Source: Candidatus Dadabacteria bacterium RIFCSPHIGHO2_12_FULL_53_21 (GTDB lineage: Bacteria; Desulfobacterota_D; UBA1144; Nemesobacterales; UBA2774). Taken from it: DNA of 5,356 nucleotides. Positions 1-5,356 of this stretch are shown piece after piece. Every line of letters begins with the position of its first letter. Position 1 is the first letter of the stretch. Where the stretch lies: assembly GCA_001775255.1 (NCBI GenBank), contig MFCJ01000092.1, positions 35,708-41,063 of the forward strand, written 5' to 3'. The notes below the pieces were generated by a model. The model was not told the DNA's origin, did not search any database, and was given only the letters and a program-made list of their open reading frames with translations. The position numbers and the translations under genes were made by a program.

Positions 1-639
1 ATTGACGAACTTCTCTATGACCTTTGCGACCCTGGCCGCCTTGGGGTTATTCCCCCTGGGTATAAGGGGGCTCTTTCCCTCGAGCTGGGGGTCTGTGTCG
101 TGTATATCGTCCCCGCCTGCGGGAATGGGCGCCGGGAATGTGAATATGACGGCCACCCTGTGCTCCATGCCCGAGGTTATAGAGACCTTCACCCCGTCTA
201 TCTCCTTAACCTTCTCCGCAATGCGCGAGACTATCCTTATATTCTCCTGTGTGGGAATCCTGCCCGCGCGCCTGTCCGTGACGAAGGGCGTATCCCCTTC
301 GTATCTCACGGTGGAGAAGTTGCCTCTAATCGCGAGGTCGTTCGGCGTGAGCTCTAGTCCGAGACCGAGGGCCTCCAAAACCCCGCGCCCTATTTCATAC
401 TTGAGCGGGTCGTAGCCGAAGAGCCCCAGGTGAGCGGCTCCGCTCCCGGGCGTTATGCCTATCGCGACCGGGAGGTGCTGCCCGCACGCACCGCGTCTCG
501 CAAGCTCGTCGAGATTGGGCGTCGAAGCCGCCTCTAATTCGGTCTTCCCGTTCCTCGGCAACCCGCCCAGCCCGTCCAGCACACAGAGGACGATCTTCGA
601 ATCATTGGGCTGTAGAATTTTTCTAATTACTTCCTGCAT
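1..639 (-). CDS. apgM: Archaeal-type cofactor-independent phosphoglycerate mutase (ApgM), N-terminal 213 residues, truncated by window edge
   Basis: Interconverts 3- and 2-phosphoglycerate in glycolysis and gluconeogenesis without 2,3-bisphosphoglycerate, in the cytosol. It belongs to the alkaline-phosphatase superfamily. The reading frame stays open to position 1, so only about half of the usual ~400-residue protein is present. Visible hallmarks are the first metal-binding Asp in VLDGLGG (D22), the phosphoserine nucleophile in TPGSGAAH (S66) followed by LGLFGYDP, then RGNFSTV (residues 105-111), DRRAGR (122-127), SGMEHR (156-161) and HDTDP (180-184). All are characteristic of the ApgM branch rather than GpmI or GpmA. 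The ATG at 639 is preceded by GAGAGGTG five bases upstream, a good ribosome binding site. The gene lies 57 bp downstream of the MBL-fold hydrolase gene on the same strand, so it is probably cotranscribed with it. The remaining metal ligands lie beyond the window. Family assignment is secure; activity is inferred. Confidence 0.93.
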   Translation of the reverse strand, partial: MQEVIRKILQPNDSKIVLCVLDGLGGLPRNGKTELEAASTPNLDELARRGACGQHLPVAIGITPGSGAAHLGLFGYDPLKYEIGRGVLEALGLGLELTPNDLAIRGNFSTVRYEGDTPFVTDRRAGRIPTQENIRIVSRIAEKVKEIDGVKVSITSGMEHRVAVIFTFPAPIPAGGDDIHDTDPQLEGKSPLIPRGNNPKAARVAKVIEKFVN

Positions 640-644
640 TCTCG

Positions 645-652
645 CACCTCTC
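645..652 (-). promoter_or_regulatory. Ribosome binding site of apgM
   Basis: Read on the minus strand this is GAGAGGTG, ending five bases before the ATG at 639. It fixes the apgM start. It also contrasts with the two divergent genes further right (697-1464 and 1605-3332), which have no recognisable Shine-Dalgarno sequence. Confidence 0.75.
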
Positions 653-674
653 GGATTAGATATTACAATTTTCC

Positions 675-692
675 ATTACCTGAGCGGGTAAT
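675..692. repeat. Small perfect inverted repeat in the MBL-apgM intergenic gap
   Basis: ATTACC (675-680) and GGTAAT (687-692) form a perfect 6-bp inverted repeat around a 6-nt loop. It lies just after the stop codon of the MBL-fold gene and before apgM. On the minus strand the second arm is followed by GGAAAATTG, not a run of T, so it does not look like an intrinsic terminator. It may be a short mRNA hairpin at the intercistronic junction or chance. Confidence 0.35.
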
Positions 693-696
693 CAAG

Positions 697-1464
697 TCAG
701 GGGTTGGGGAGCTCGAGCTCCATACCGTCGTACGCCGGCACAATGGAATCCGGAAGCTCTTTCGACAGGGTATCGTAGTCGAGCTCGTGGCCCATGTGAG
801 TCAATACGGTGAGCCGGGGTTTTAGCTCATTAGCGACTTCGACCGCCTGCTCCACGTTAAGGTGGGCGGGATGGGGCTGATACCTGAGCGCACTTATAAT
901 GAGCACGTCGAGGCCGCGGAGCTTATCCCACGACCAATCGGGTATGCCGCTGCAGTCGGTGAGATATGCCATGCCGCCTATCCTGTAGCCCAGTATGGTC
1001 CAGTCCGCGTGATACACGTCGACCGGTGTGATACCTACCCCCTCGAAATCGAATTCACCGGAGACCACGGTTAGGGTCAGCTTGGGCTTTCCGCCCGCAG
1101 ACTCCACGCCGTCGAATATGTACTTGAAATTATTTTTAATGTTGTCTATGGTTTGCGCGTTCCCGTAACACCTGATCGAGGTCTTGTTCACGAAGTTGTA
1201 AACCCTGAGCTCGTCGATACCGTGCGTATGGTCGGCGTGGGAATGTGTGTAGAGGACCGCGTCGAGCCTCGTAATACCGTGCCGGAGGGCCTGACACCTG
1301 AGGTCAGTCGATGTGTCTATGAGGATATTTTTACCCCCGGCCTCGACGAATAACGAGCATCTTGTCCTTTTATTACGGGGATTTGCCGACGTGCACACGG
1401 GGCAGCCGCATCCGATTATGGGGACGCCCGTCGAAGTGGCGGAGCCCAGTATAATTACCTTCAT
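697..1464 (-). CDS. PhnP-like metallo-beta-lactamase-fold phosphodiesterase
   Basis: Predicted cytosolic binuclear-metal hydrolase of the PhnP group (COG1235 type), 255 residues from the ATG at 1464. The metal-binding motif HSHADH supplies H74, H76, D78 and H79; further ligands are H152, D170 and H223. GCGCPVC near the N-terminus (C19, C21, C24) together with H226 in LTHMGHELDY matches the extra structural zinc site known in E. coli PhnP. H201 in PHPAHLN fits the catalytic histidine of that enzyme. E. coli PhnP opens 5-phosphoribosyl 1,2-cyclic phosphate during phosphonate breakdown, but no C-P lyase genes are visible here, so the substrate is unknown; another cyclic phosphodiester is plausible. 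I chose ATG 1464 because the conserved MKVIILGSATSTGVP begins there. A TTG at 1491 would add nine residues. It appears to head an operon with apgM. Family confident, substrate not. Confidence 0.88.
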   Translation of the reverse strand: MKVIILGSATSTGVPIIGCGCPVCTSANPRNKRTRCSLFVEAGGKNILIDTSTDLRCQALRHGITRLDAVLYTHSHADHTHGIDELRVYNFVNKTSIRCYGNAQTIDNIKNNFKYIFDGVESAGGKPKLTLTVVSGEFDFEGVGITPVDVYHADWTILGYRIGGMAYLTDCSGIPDWSWDKLRGLDVLIISALRYQPHPAHLNVEQAVEVANELKPRLTVLTHMGHELDYDTLSKELPDSIVPAYDGMELELPNP

Positions 1465-1471
1465 CGTTAGA

Positions 1472-1500
1472 AATTTATCACCAAGAATCAATTATTTCAA
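1472..1500 (-). promoter_or_regulatory. Putative sigma70 promoter of the MBL-fold gene and apgM
   Basis: On the minus strand, TTGAAA (1500-1495, 5 of 6 matches to the -35 consensus) is followed by a 17-bp spacer and TAAATT (1477-1472, 4 of 6). The spacer ends in TGA, giving an extended -10 TGn element. The -10 ends only seven bases before the ATG at 1464, so transcription would begin at or within a few bases of the start codon and give a leaderless message. The region is AT-rich, so a chance match cannot be excluded. Confidence 0.5.
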
Positions 1501-1542
1501 AAGATTTACCCTTTAAATTGAAAGAAAATCCGGTAAAATCTT
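1501..1542. repeat. Inverted repeat in divergent intergenic region, possible operator
   Basis: AAGATTTACC (1501-1510) and GGTAAAATCTT (1532-1542) are inverted copies differing by a one-base bulge. The segment between them contains the imperfect 14-bp palindrome CTTTAAATTGAAAG (1511-1524). It sits upstream of both predicted promoters, so it more likely acts as a DNA site, such as a binding site for a dimeric regulator, than as an RNA hairpin. AT-rich composition raises the chance of accidental symmetry. Confidence 0.35.
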
Positions 1543-1553
1543 AAAGTACTTTA
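1542..1553. promoter_or_regulatory. Perfect 12-bp palindrome, candidate regulator site
   Basis: TAAAGTACTTTA is identical to its own reverse complement. It lies between the two divergent genes, ten bases upstream of the predicted -35 of the amidase promoter. Position and symmetry fit a homodimeric transcription factor binding site. I do not recognise the motif as that of a specific regulator. Confidence 0.35.
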
Positions 1554-1563
1554 TAAAATACCA

Positions 1564-1592
1564 TTTACAAATGACCACGGAACTAATATAAT
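1564..1592 (+). promoter_or_regulatory. Predicted sigma70 promoter of the amidase gene
   Basis: TTTACA (1564-1569, 5 of 6 matches to the -35 consensus), a 17-bp spacer, and a perfect TATAAT (1587-1592). The -10 ends twelve bases before the GTG at 1605, so transcription should begin around 1598-1601 and leave a 5' leader of about four to seven bases. No Shine-Dalgarno sequence is present, which agrees with a leaderless or near-leaderless message. The 5-bp inverted repeat CATTT-AC-AAATG (1562-1573) overlaps the -35 and could be a repressor site. Confidence 0.65.
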
Positions 1593-1604
1593 TAAAATAG
1601 TAAA

Positions 1605-3332
1605 GTGAGCATAAAACCGCGATTTTCCGCAATCGTAGTCTCTCTTTTCGTCCTTATCCTGTTCTCACACCTTTCTTACGCCGAGGATAAGGGGGAGAAA
1701 TTATATACCGAAACATTCCAGTTGTATAAATCCCTCGCGGGAAGCCAGGAAAAGGTAAACAATAAGGAGATCTGGGAGACAATAGCGAGGGCCTTCTACA
1801 GCATCTATATAAACTATCCCCAGAGCGACAAGGCCCCGAATTCACTTTTTATATCCGGGAAGATGTACGAGGAGATGGGGGAAAGGTTCGGCTCCAAGGA
1901 CGACCTTGAAAAAGCCCTCGATTATTCGAGGCTCTTCGTAAAGCGGTACCCCGACAGCAGCCTCGCGGACGACGCTCAACTAAGGGTTGCCAGGATCGTC
2001 GAGAAGGAGAGTAAGAGCGGCGCCTACATCGAATACGAAAAAATCACCGAGGACTACCCGAACGGCGATATGAAGACCATCGCCAGGAATAAGACCCTGG
2101 AGCTTTCGCCCTTCAAACCGGCGGCGAGAGCAGCCGTCAAAAATACGGAAACGGATAATACGGATACAGCAGACGACTCACGGAGCGGCCTCGCGAGCGT
2201 GAGCCAGATACGTCACTGGTCCACCGATAACTTCACGCGGGTCGTCATCCACGTCGATAAGGAAACACCGTTTAAATCCATGTTCCTCAAGGAAGACATG
2301 GCGAACGGGAAACCCCCTCGCCTCCTGGTAGACATATACGGCACCAGGGTAGACAAGAAACTCTACGTCGAGCCAATCACCAAAGGGCTCCTCGAGGAAA
2401 TTAAATTCGCGAGGAATACGAGCGACCGCGTGAGGGTAGTGCTCTATATAAAGAGCTTCGAGGACTACAAGGTCTTTGCCCTGAAGGACCCGTTCAGGAT
2501 CGTTATGGACATACAGGGGAACCCGAAAGCGCACGACGAATACATCGCGGTAAAAAAGAATACCGAGGATTATAAGTACGAGGCCGGTTTGCCCGAGGAC
2601 CAGGTGTCGAGTCTTTCACAGGCCCTCGGACTCAAGATAAGGACGGTTGTGATCGATGCCGGCCACGGAGGACACGACCCGGGCGCGATAGGCCCGTCGG
2701 GACTCAGGGAAAAACAGGTAACCCTCGACATAGCGAAGGCGCTTAAGGAAAAGCTCGACAAGGACGGGAGGAAACACGGTATAACCAACGTATATCTCAC
2801 GAGGAGCGACGACCGATTTATACCGCTCGAGGAGAGGACGGGTATTGCCAAGAAGCAGGGGGCCGACCTCTTTATCTCGATACACTGCAACGCAGCCCGC
2901 GATAAACAGGCGTACGGGACCGAGACATACTTCCTGAGCCTGACCAAGGACCAGAGGTCTCTCGCGGTCGCGGCCCGTGAGAACGCAACCACGAGCATAT
3001 CGCGCGGCGAAATGTCGAAGGTCTTAAAACAGTACCTGCTCAGCGCGAAGATCGAGGAGTCCCAGCGGCTGGCGGGGCACGTCCAGAATTCCGTCGTAAC
3101 TAATATTTCAGCGAAATATCAGCCCGCGAAAAACAAGGGCGTAAAGAGGGCTCCTTTCGTCGTCCTTATAGGGGCCGACATCCCCAGCATACTCGTCGAA
3201 ACCGCATTCATCACGAACCCGAGGGACGAGCAGAGGCTCAAGTCGGACGGATATATCGATGAGATAGCCGACGGTATATACGACGGAATTATACGGTTCT
3301 CTTCGGAAGTCCAGACCGCATCTCTCGAGTAA
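1605..3332 (+). CDS. Secreted N-acetylmuramoyl-L-alanine amidase with TPR-like, AMIN and Amidase_3 domains
   Basis: Zinc enzyme that cleaves the amide bond between N-acetylmuramic acid and L-alanine in peptidoglycan, expected in the periplasm and typically used in daughter-cell separation. Domain order over 575 residues: signal peptide 1-26 (basic start, hydrophobic core, cleavage after SYA; no lipobox Cys); helical TPR-like region about 30-165 with recurring YPxS/YPNG turns at 71, 115 and 151; Thr/Asp-rich linker about 180-193; AMIN domain about 197-305, a septal or cell-wall targeting module; Amidase_3 domain about 346-566. Zinc ligands are H354 (DAGHGG), E369 (GLREK) and H427 (SIHCNA), and E532 (VETAFITN) is the catalytic Glu. 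The long segment about 441-510 fits the regulatory helix insert of AmiA/B/C-type enzymes. The GTG at 1605 is chosen because a stop at 1593-1595 excludes earlier starts and the signal peptide begins there. It converges on ATPase B with an 8-bp gap. An amiC-like role is likely, but orthology is not shown. Confidence 0.94.
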   Translation: MSIKPRFSAIVVSLFVLILFSHLSYAEDKGEKLYTETFQLYKSLAGSQEKVNNKEIWETIARAFYSIYINYPQSDKAPNSLFISGKMYEEMGERFGSKDDLEKALDYSRLFVKRYPDSSLADDAQLRVARIVEKESKSGAYIEYEKITEDYPNGDMKTIARNKTLELSPFKPAARAAVKNTETDNTDTADDSRSGLASVSQIRHWSTDNFTRVVIHVDKETPFKSMFLKEDMANGKPPRLLVDIYGTRVDKKLYVEPITKGLLEEIKFARNTSDRVRVVLYIKSFEDYKVFALKDPFRIVMDIQGNPKAHDEYIAVKKNTEDYKYEAGLPEDQVSSLSQALGLKIRTVVIDAGHGGHDPGAIGPSGLREKQVTLDIAKALKEKLDKDGRKHGITNVYLTRSDDRFIPLEERTGIAKKQGADLFISIHCNAARDKQAYGTETYFLSLTKDQRSLAVAARENATTSISRGEMSKVLKQYLLSAKIEESQRLAGHVQNSVVTNISAKYQPAKNKGVKRAPFVVLIGADIPSILVETAFITNPRDEQRLKSDGYIDEIADGIYDGIIRFSSEVQTASLE

Positions 3333-3340
3333 GACCTGCT
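3333..3340. other. 8-bp convergent junction between amidase and ATPase B
   Basis: The amidase TAA (3330-3332) and the ATPase B TAG (3343-3341, minus) are separated by eight bases. No hairpin followed by a T-run is visible here. Transcripts from the two sides must either end by factor-dependent termination or run into the opposing gene. Confidence 0.7.
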
Positions 3341-4429
3341 CTAGCCGAAAAGGTATCCCCTGAGACCGCGAAGGTCTTTCAAACCTATAACCTCGGTATC
3401 TATCTCCGGTACCGTTATGCACGGGTACCCGGTTCCGAGCCTTTTCAGCGCCTTTTTTTCGGCGTCCGCTTCATGCTTGTACCCTTTGTAGAGCCCGGCG
3501 AGCTTATCCCGGAGCCCGCGGGATGGTAGAGATTCCAGATCCATTGTGCCGGTTATCCCAGGCAAATCCCAATACCGGTTGGTCCTGTTTACGACTACCG
3601 CACCGACGGGGTAATTTTCGGAGCTCAGATCCTTCTGCCAATCGAGGGTGTTATCTATCGAGGCCTCGCTCAGGTTCGTAACGATGAGGAAAGCCGCGGA
3701 GGGGGATTTCAAGAGATCGTAAGCCTTGCCGGCGCGCGCCTTTATCTCCTCGCTCACGGACTCGAACTCTGAAAAGAACTCCCACATATCGTGTAAGACT
3801 TCTATACCGACAATCCCCTGGATAAACCTGAGAGAGGCGGACGTTATAAGCCTGGTGAGACCGAAGCTTAGCCTGTCCATAATGAAAAAAGACTTGAACC
3901 CCTGCGAGTCGAGTATGGAGTGGAGCCTCAAGGGAGCGGAAAGTAGATCGGAGAGGTGCTCGGATGGCGGGGTATCGACGACTATGAAGTCGTATGATCC
4001 ATCTTCATAGGACGAGTAGAGCGCTTCCATGGCCATGAATTCATGCGCGCCGGCGATGGAATCGGCGACGCTCCTGTAGTAATTATTCGCGAGTATCCTC
4101 GATGCTGCACCGTCCGACGGGGAAACTTTCATGATAAGCTCGTCGAACGTCTTTTTCACGTCGAGGAGCCTCACGGCAAGCTCCCCCCTCCCGCTGTATC
4201 CCGCTTCCTTCATGCGTCTTTTGGAGACCTTGCCGGCCGGGGCGCCGGCAGACAAACCGAGGGATTGAGCAAGCCTCTTCGAAGGGTCCACCGTCAGGGC
4301 GAGTGTTTTCCTGCCCCTGGAGGCCGCCTCGAGTGCGATCACGGAAGTGATCGTAGTCTTGCCGACCCCTCCCGAGCCGATGCAAACGATTATCCGTTTA
4401 TCTTCCACGAGCCGGTCGAGCTTCTTCAA
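3341..4429 (-). CDS. ArsA/Get3-like ATPase, subunit B of a tandem pair
   Basis: Soluble P-loop ATPase of the SIMIBI class (ArsA/Get3 family), 362 residues. Motifs: P-loop GSGGVGKTT (18-26), switch I TVDPSKRLAQ with D48-P49, switch II VVDTPPSEH (150-158; D152, H158), and the base-recognition-like VVVNR (278-282). The signature lysine of the deviant Walker A (GKGGVGK) is Ser19. LLDVKKTFDEL and AGAHEFMAMEAL resemble, from memory, the Rv3680-type partner of actinobacterial tandem pairs. The only cysteines are C16 and C337, so neither the Get3 CxxC zinc clasp nor the ArsA arsenite triad is present, and no ars genes lie nearby. Arsenic export is therefore unlikely. The TTG start at 4429 overlaps the stop of subunit A by 4 nt (TTGA) and has AGGCGG six bases upstream; GTG at codon 8 is a weaker alternative. 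Client or cargo is unknown; a targeting or chaperone role is inference. Confidence 0.88.
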   Translation of the reverse strand: MKKLDRLVEDKRIIVCIGSGGVGKTTITSVIALEAASRGRKTLALTVDPSKRLAQSLGLSAGAPAGKVSKRRMKEAGYSGRGELAVRLLDVKKTFDELIMKVSPSDGAASRILANNYYRSVADSIAGAHEFMAMEALYSSYEDGSYDFIVVDTPPSEHLSDLLSAPLRLHSILDSQGFKSFFIMDRLSFGLTRLITSASLRFIQGIVGIEVLHDMWEFFSEFESVSEEIKARAGKAYDLLKSPSAAFLIVTNLSEASIDNTLDWQKDLSSENYPVGAVVVNRTNRYWDLPGITGTMDLESLPSRGLRDKLAGLYKGYKHEADAEKKALKRLGTGYPCITVPEIDTEVIGLKDLRGLRGYLFG

Positions 4430-5356
4430 ATTCCACCGCCTAACTGCGCCTCACAACGCGAGGCTATATACTTCAGATCCGCGGGAGTGAGGTCTTTTTT
4501 GAAAATTTTCGGGACGACGAGAACCCCGTCCTTTAGCCCGCCTCTAAACTTTTTAATATACTTGTCAGAAGCATTCGCCCTCTCTATGTGACTTTTCGCA
4601 ATACGTAATAGCTTTTCTGCCGCCGGGGTTTTGATTGACAGAGAGAGATCCCGTATCGTTTCTACTTCGTTTACCGTGAAAGGGTTTTCATACACCTTAT
4701 TCACCACGGTAAACAGGACTGATATGCCTATCGATTTCACGGCGTCTATAAGATCGAGGGTCTCTCCGACGACCATTTCCTCCGGAGCGGAAACGACAAC
4801 GACTGCCGTTTCACCCGGGTCCTTGAGAAACCCCTCCACCCATTCTATGTGGCTCCTGAATGCGCCGCCCCTCGCCATCTGAAGGACCTTCGACGGCAGG
4901 TTAAGGACCGGAATCGCGTGACCGGTCGAAGGGGCGTCGAATATTACCTGATCGTAAGCCGGACCGGCGCTCCCCCGCCGCCCGCCCCTCGTTCCGAGGT
5001 GCCAGACCTTGCCGATCGTGATCAGCTCCTTTAAGCCCGGGGCCGCTTCAAAGAAAGTCTGTAGTGTTTTGGATTTGAGGATAGCCGCGTAAACCGGATA
5101 GAGCCTGACGAAATTCTCGCGTATGTATTCCCTGAGAGCGGTATTGGGGTCTATGTATACGGCATTTATCCCCTTATCGAGGGGTCTTTCAACGCTATCA
5201 ATACCGCCCTCAAATCCGAAGAAATCGGAGTCCCGCTTGATCTGCTTCAGTGTCACGAAAAGAGGGTTTCTCTTGTGTTTAACGTTCAGATATGAAAGAG
5301 CGAGAGAGACCGCCGTCTTCCCGACGCCGCCCTTTCCGGTAACGACTATGAGCTTC
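4426..5356 (-). CDS. ArsA/Get3-like ATPase, subunit A of a tandem pair, N-terminus beyond window
   Basis: Partial P-loop ATPase of the ArsA/Get3 family; 309 residues lie in the window and the start lies to the right of 5356. The visible part opens with KLIVVTGKGGVGKTA, an intact deviant Walker A with its signature lysine (K8 of the visible part), so probably only a few residues are missing. A GTG at 5256 would delete the P-loop and is not the true start. Switch II is DAPSTGH (D140, H146 of the visible part). Where Get3 and ArsA have STDPA, this protein has TLKQI, so the switch-I Asp-Pro is absent. ALREYIRENF, APGLKELITIGK and SAPEEMVVGETL resemble, from memory, the Rv3679-type subunit of actinobacterial pairs. 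A Gly/Arg-rich loop (about 120-132) precedes switch II. The only Cys is near the C-terminus, so there is no CxxC. It overlaps subunit B by 4 nt. Probably one half of an obligate heterodimer; cargo unknown. Confidence 0.87.
   Translation of the reverse strand, partial: KLIVVTGKGGVGKTAVSLALSYLNVKHKRNPLFVTLKQIKRDSDFFGFEGGIDSVERPLDKGINAVYIDPNTALREYIRENFVRLYPVYAAILKSKTLQTFFEAAPGLKELITIGKVWHLGTRGGRRGSAGPAYDQVIFDAPSTGHAIPVLNLPSKVLQMARGGAFRSHIEWVEGFLKDPGETAVVVVSAPEEMVVGETLDLIDAVKSIGISVLFTVVNKVYENPFTVNEVETIRDLSLSIKTPAAEKLLRIAKSHIERANASDKYIKKFRGGLKDGVLVVPKIFKKDLTPADLKYIASRCEAQLGGGI
4436..4441 (-). promoter_or_regulatory. Ribosome binding site supporting a TTG start of subunit B
   Basis: Minus-strand AGGCGG (5 of 6 to AGGAGG) ends six bases before the TTG at 4429, inside the last codons of subunit A. 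Together with the TTGA overlap it suggests translational coupling that would keep the two subunits in matched amounts. Confidence 0.55.

Noticed and set aside
2..691. Plus-strand open frames opposite apgM (2-415, 455-691)
   Set aside because: The minus strand encodes clear ApgM motifs across this span; the plus-strand frames have no family features.
1465..1491. TTG at 1491 as the start of the MBL-fold protein
   Set aside because: It adds nine residues not expected in the family, while ATG 1464 begins the conserved MKVIILGSA strand. It also lacks a Shine-Dalgarno sequence and would overlap the predicted promoter.
1518..1547. Alternative plus-strand promoter TTGAAA with TAAAGT
   Set aside because: The -10 matches only 4 of 6 with an 18-bp spacer; the TTTACA/TATAAT pair downstream is much stronger.
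2570..2998. 142-codon minus-strand open frame opposite the amidase
   Set aside because: It lies over the Amidase_3 catalytic domain and shows no recognisable family features.
3331..3378. Inverted repeat AAGACCT / AGGTCTT as a convergent terminator
   Set aside because: The arms are only 7 bp and 34 bases apart, and neither strand has a proper T-run after the second arm.
4231..4250. Perfect GC-rich hairpin, TGCCGGC and GCCGGCA around a 6-nt loop
   Set aside because: It lies inside the ATPase B coding sequence, encodes an Ala/Gly/Pro stretch and has no T-run on either strand, so it is not a terminator.
4043..4591. 182-codon plus-strand open frame opposite the ATPase genes
   Set aside because: It spans the junction of two well-supported minus-strand genes, shows no recognisable domain and has no ribosome binding site that stands out; it is a shadow of GC-rich coding sequence.
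4426..5256. GTG at 5256 as the start of ATPase subunit A
   Set aside because: The same frame continues without a stop to 5355 and encodes the Walker A motif GKGGVGKTA, so the real start lies outside the window.
3341..5356. Arsenite efflux ATPase (arsA) function
   Set aside because: The cysteines needed for arsenite binding are missing and no ars genes are visible in the window; family membership alone does not support the name.

Overview
The window reads as an ordinary chromosomal segment from a Gram-negative-type bacterium of moderately high GC. It carries five protein-coding genes, two of them cut by the window edges. A secreted amidase with an AMIN domain points to a periplasm. A bacterial copy of the archaeal-type phosphoglycerate mutase and a tandem ArsA-like ATPase pair suggest a deltaproteobacteria-like, Nitrospirota-like or candidate-phylum lineage. 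I cannot name the taxon from this sequence alone, and I see no RNA genes, CRISPR arrays, insertion sequences or phage genes.

Layout. Minus strand, right to left: an ArsA/Get3-like ATPase 'A' (5356-4426, start beyond the edge) overlaps by 4 nt a second ArsA/Get3-like ATPase 'B' (4429-3341). These converge, with an 8-bp gap, on a plus-strand cell-wall amidase (1605-3332). The amidase is divergent from a PhnP-like metallo-beta-lactamase-fold hydrolase (1464-697, minus), which is followed 57 bp later by apgM (639 to beyond position 1, minus). The only non-coding stretches are the AT-rich divergent intergenic region (1465-1604), the 57-bp gap before apgM and the 8-bp convergent junction.

How the genes work together. 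The three transcription units look functionally unrelated: central glycolysis plus a housekeeping phosphodiesterase; peptidoglycan hydrolysis at the envelope; and a two-subunit cytosolic ATPase. The most interesting unit is the ATPase pair. Subunit A keeps the signature lysine of the deviant Walker A motif but lacks the switch-I Asp-Pro. Subunit B has the switch-I Asp-Pro but carries Ser in place of the signature lysine. This predicts an obligate, asymmetric heterodimer resembling the actinobacterial Rv3679/Rv3680-type pairs rather than an arsenite pump. The second point of interest is the divergent intergenic region: each gene has a sigma70-like promoter so close to its start codon that both messages may be leaderless, with palindromic operator-like elements between them.
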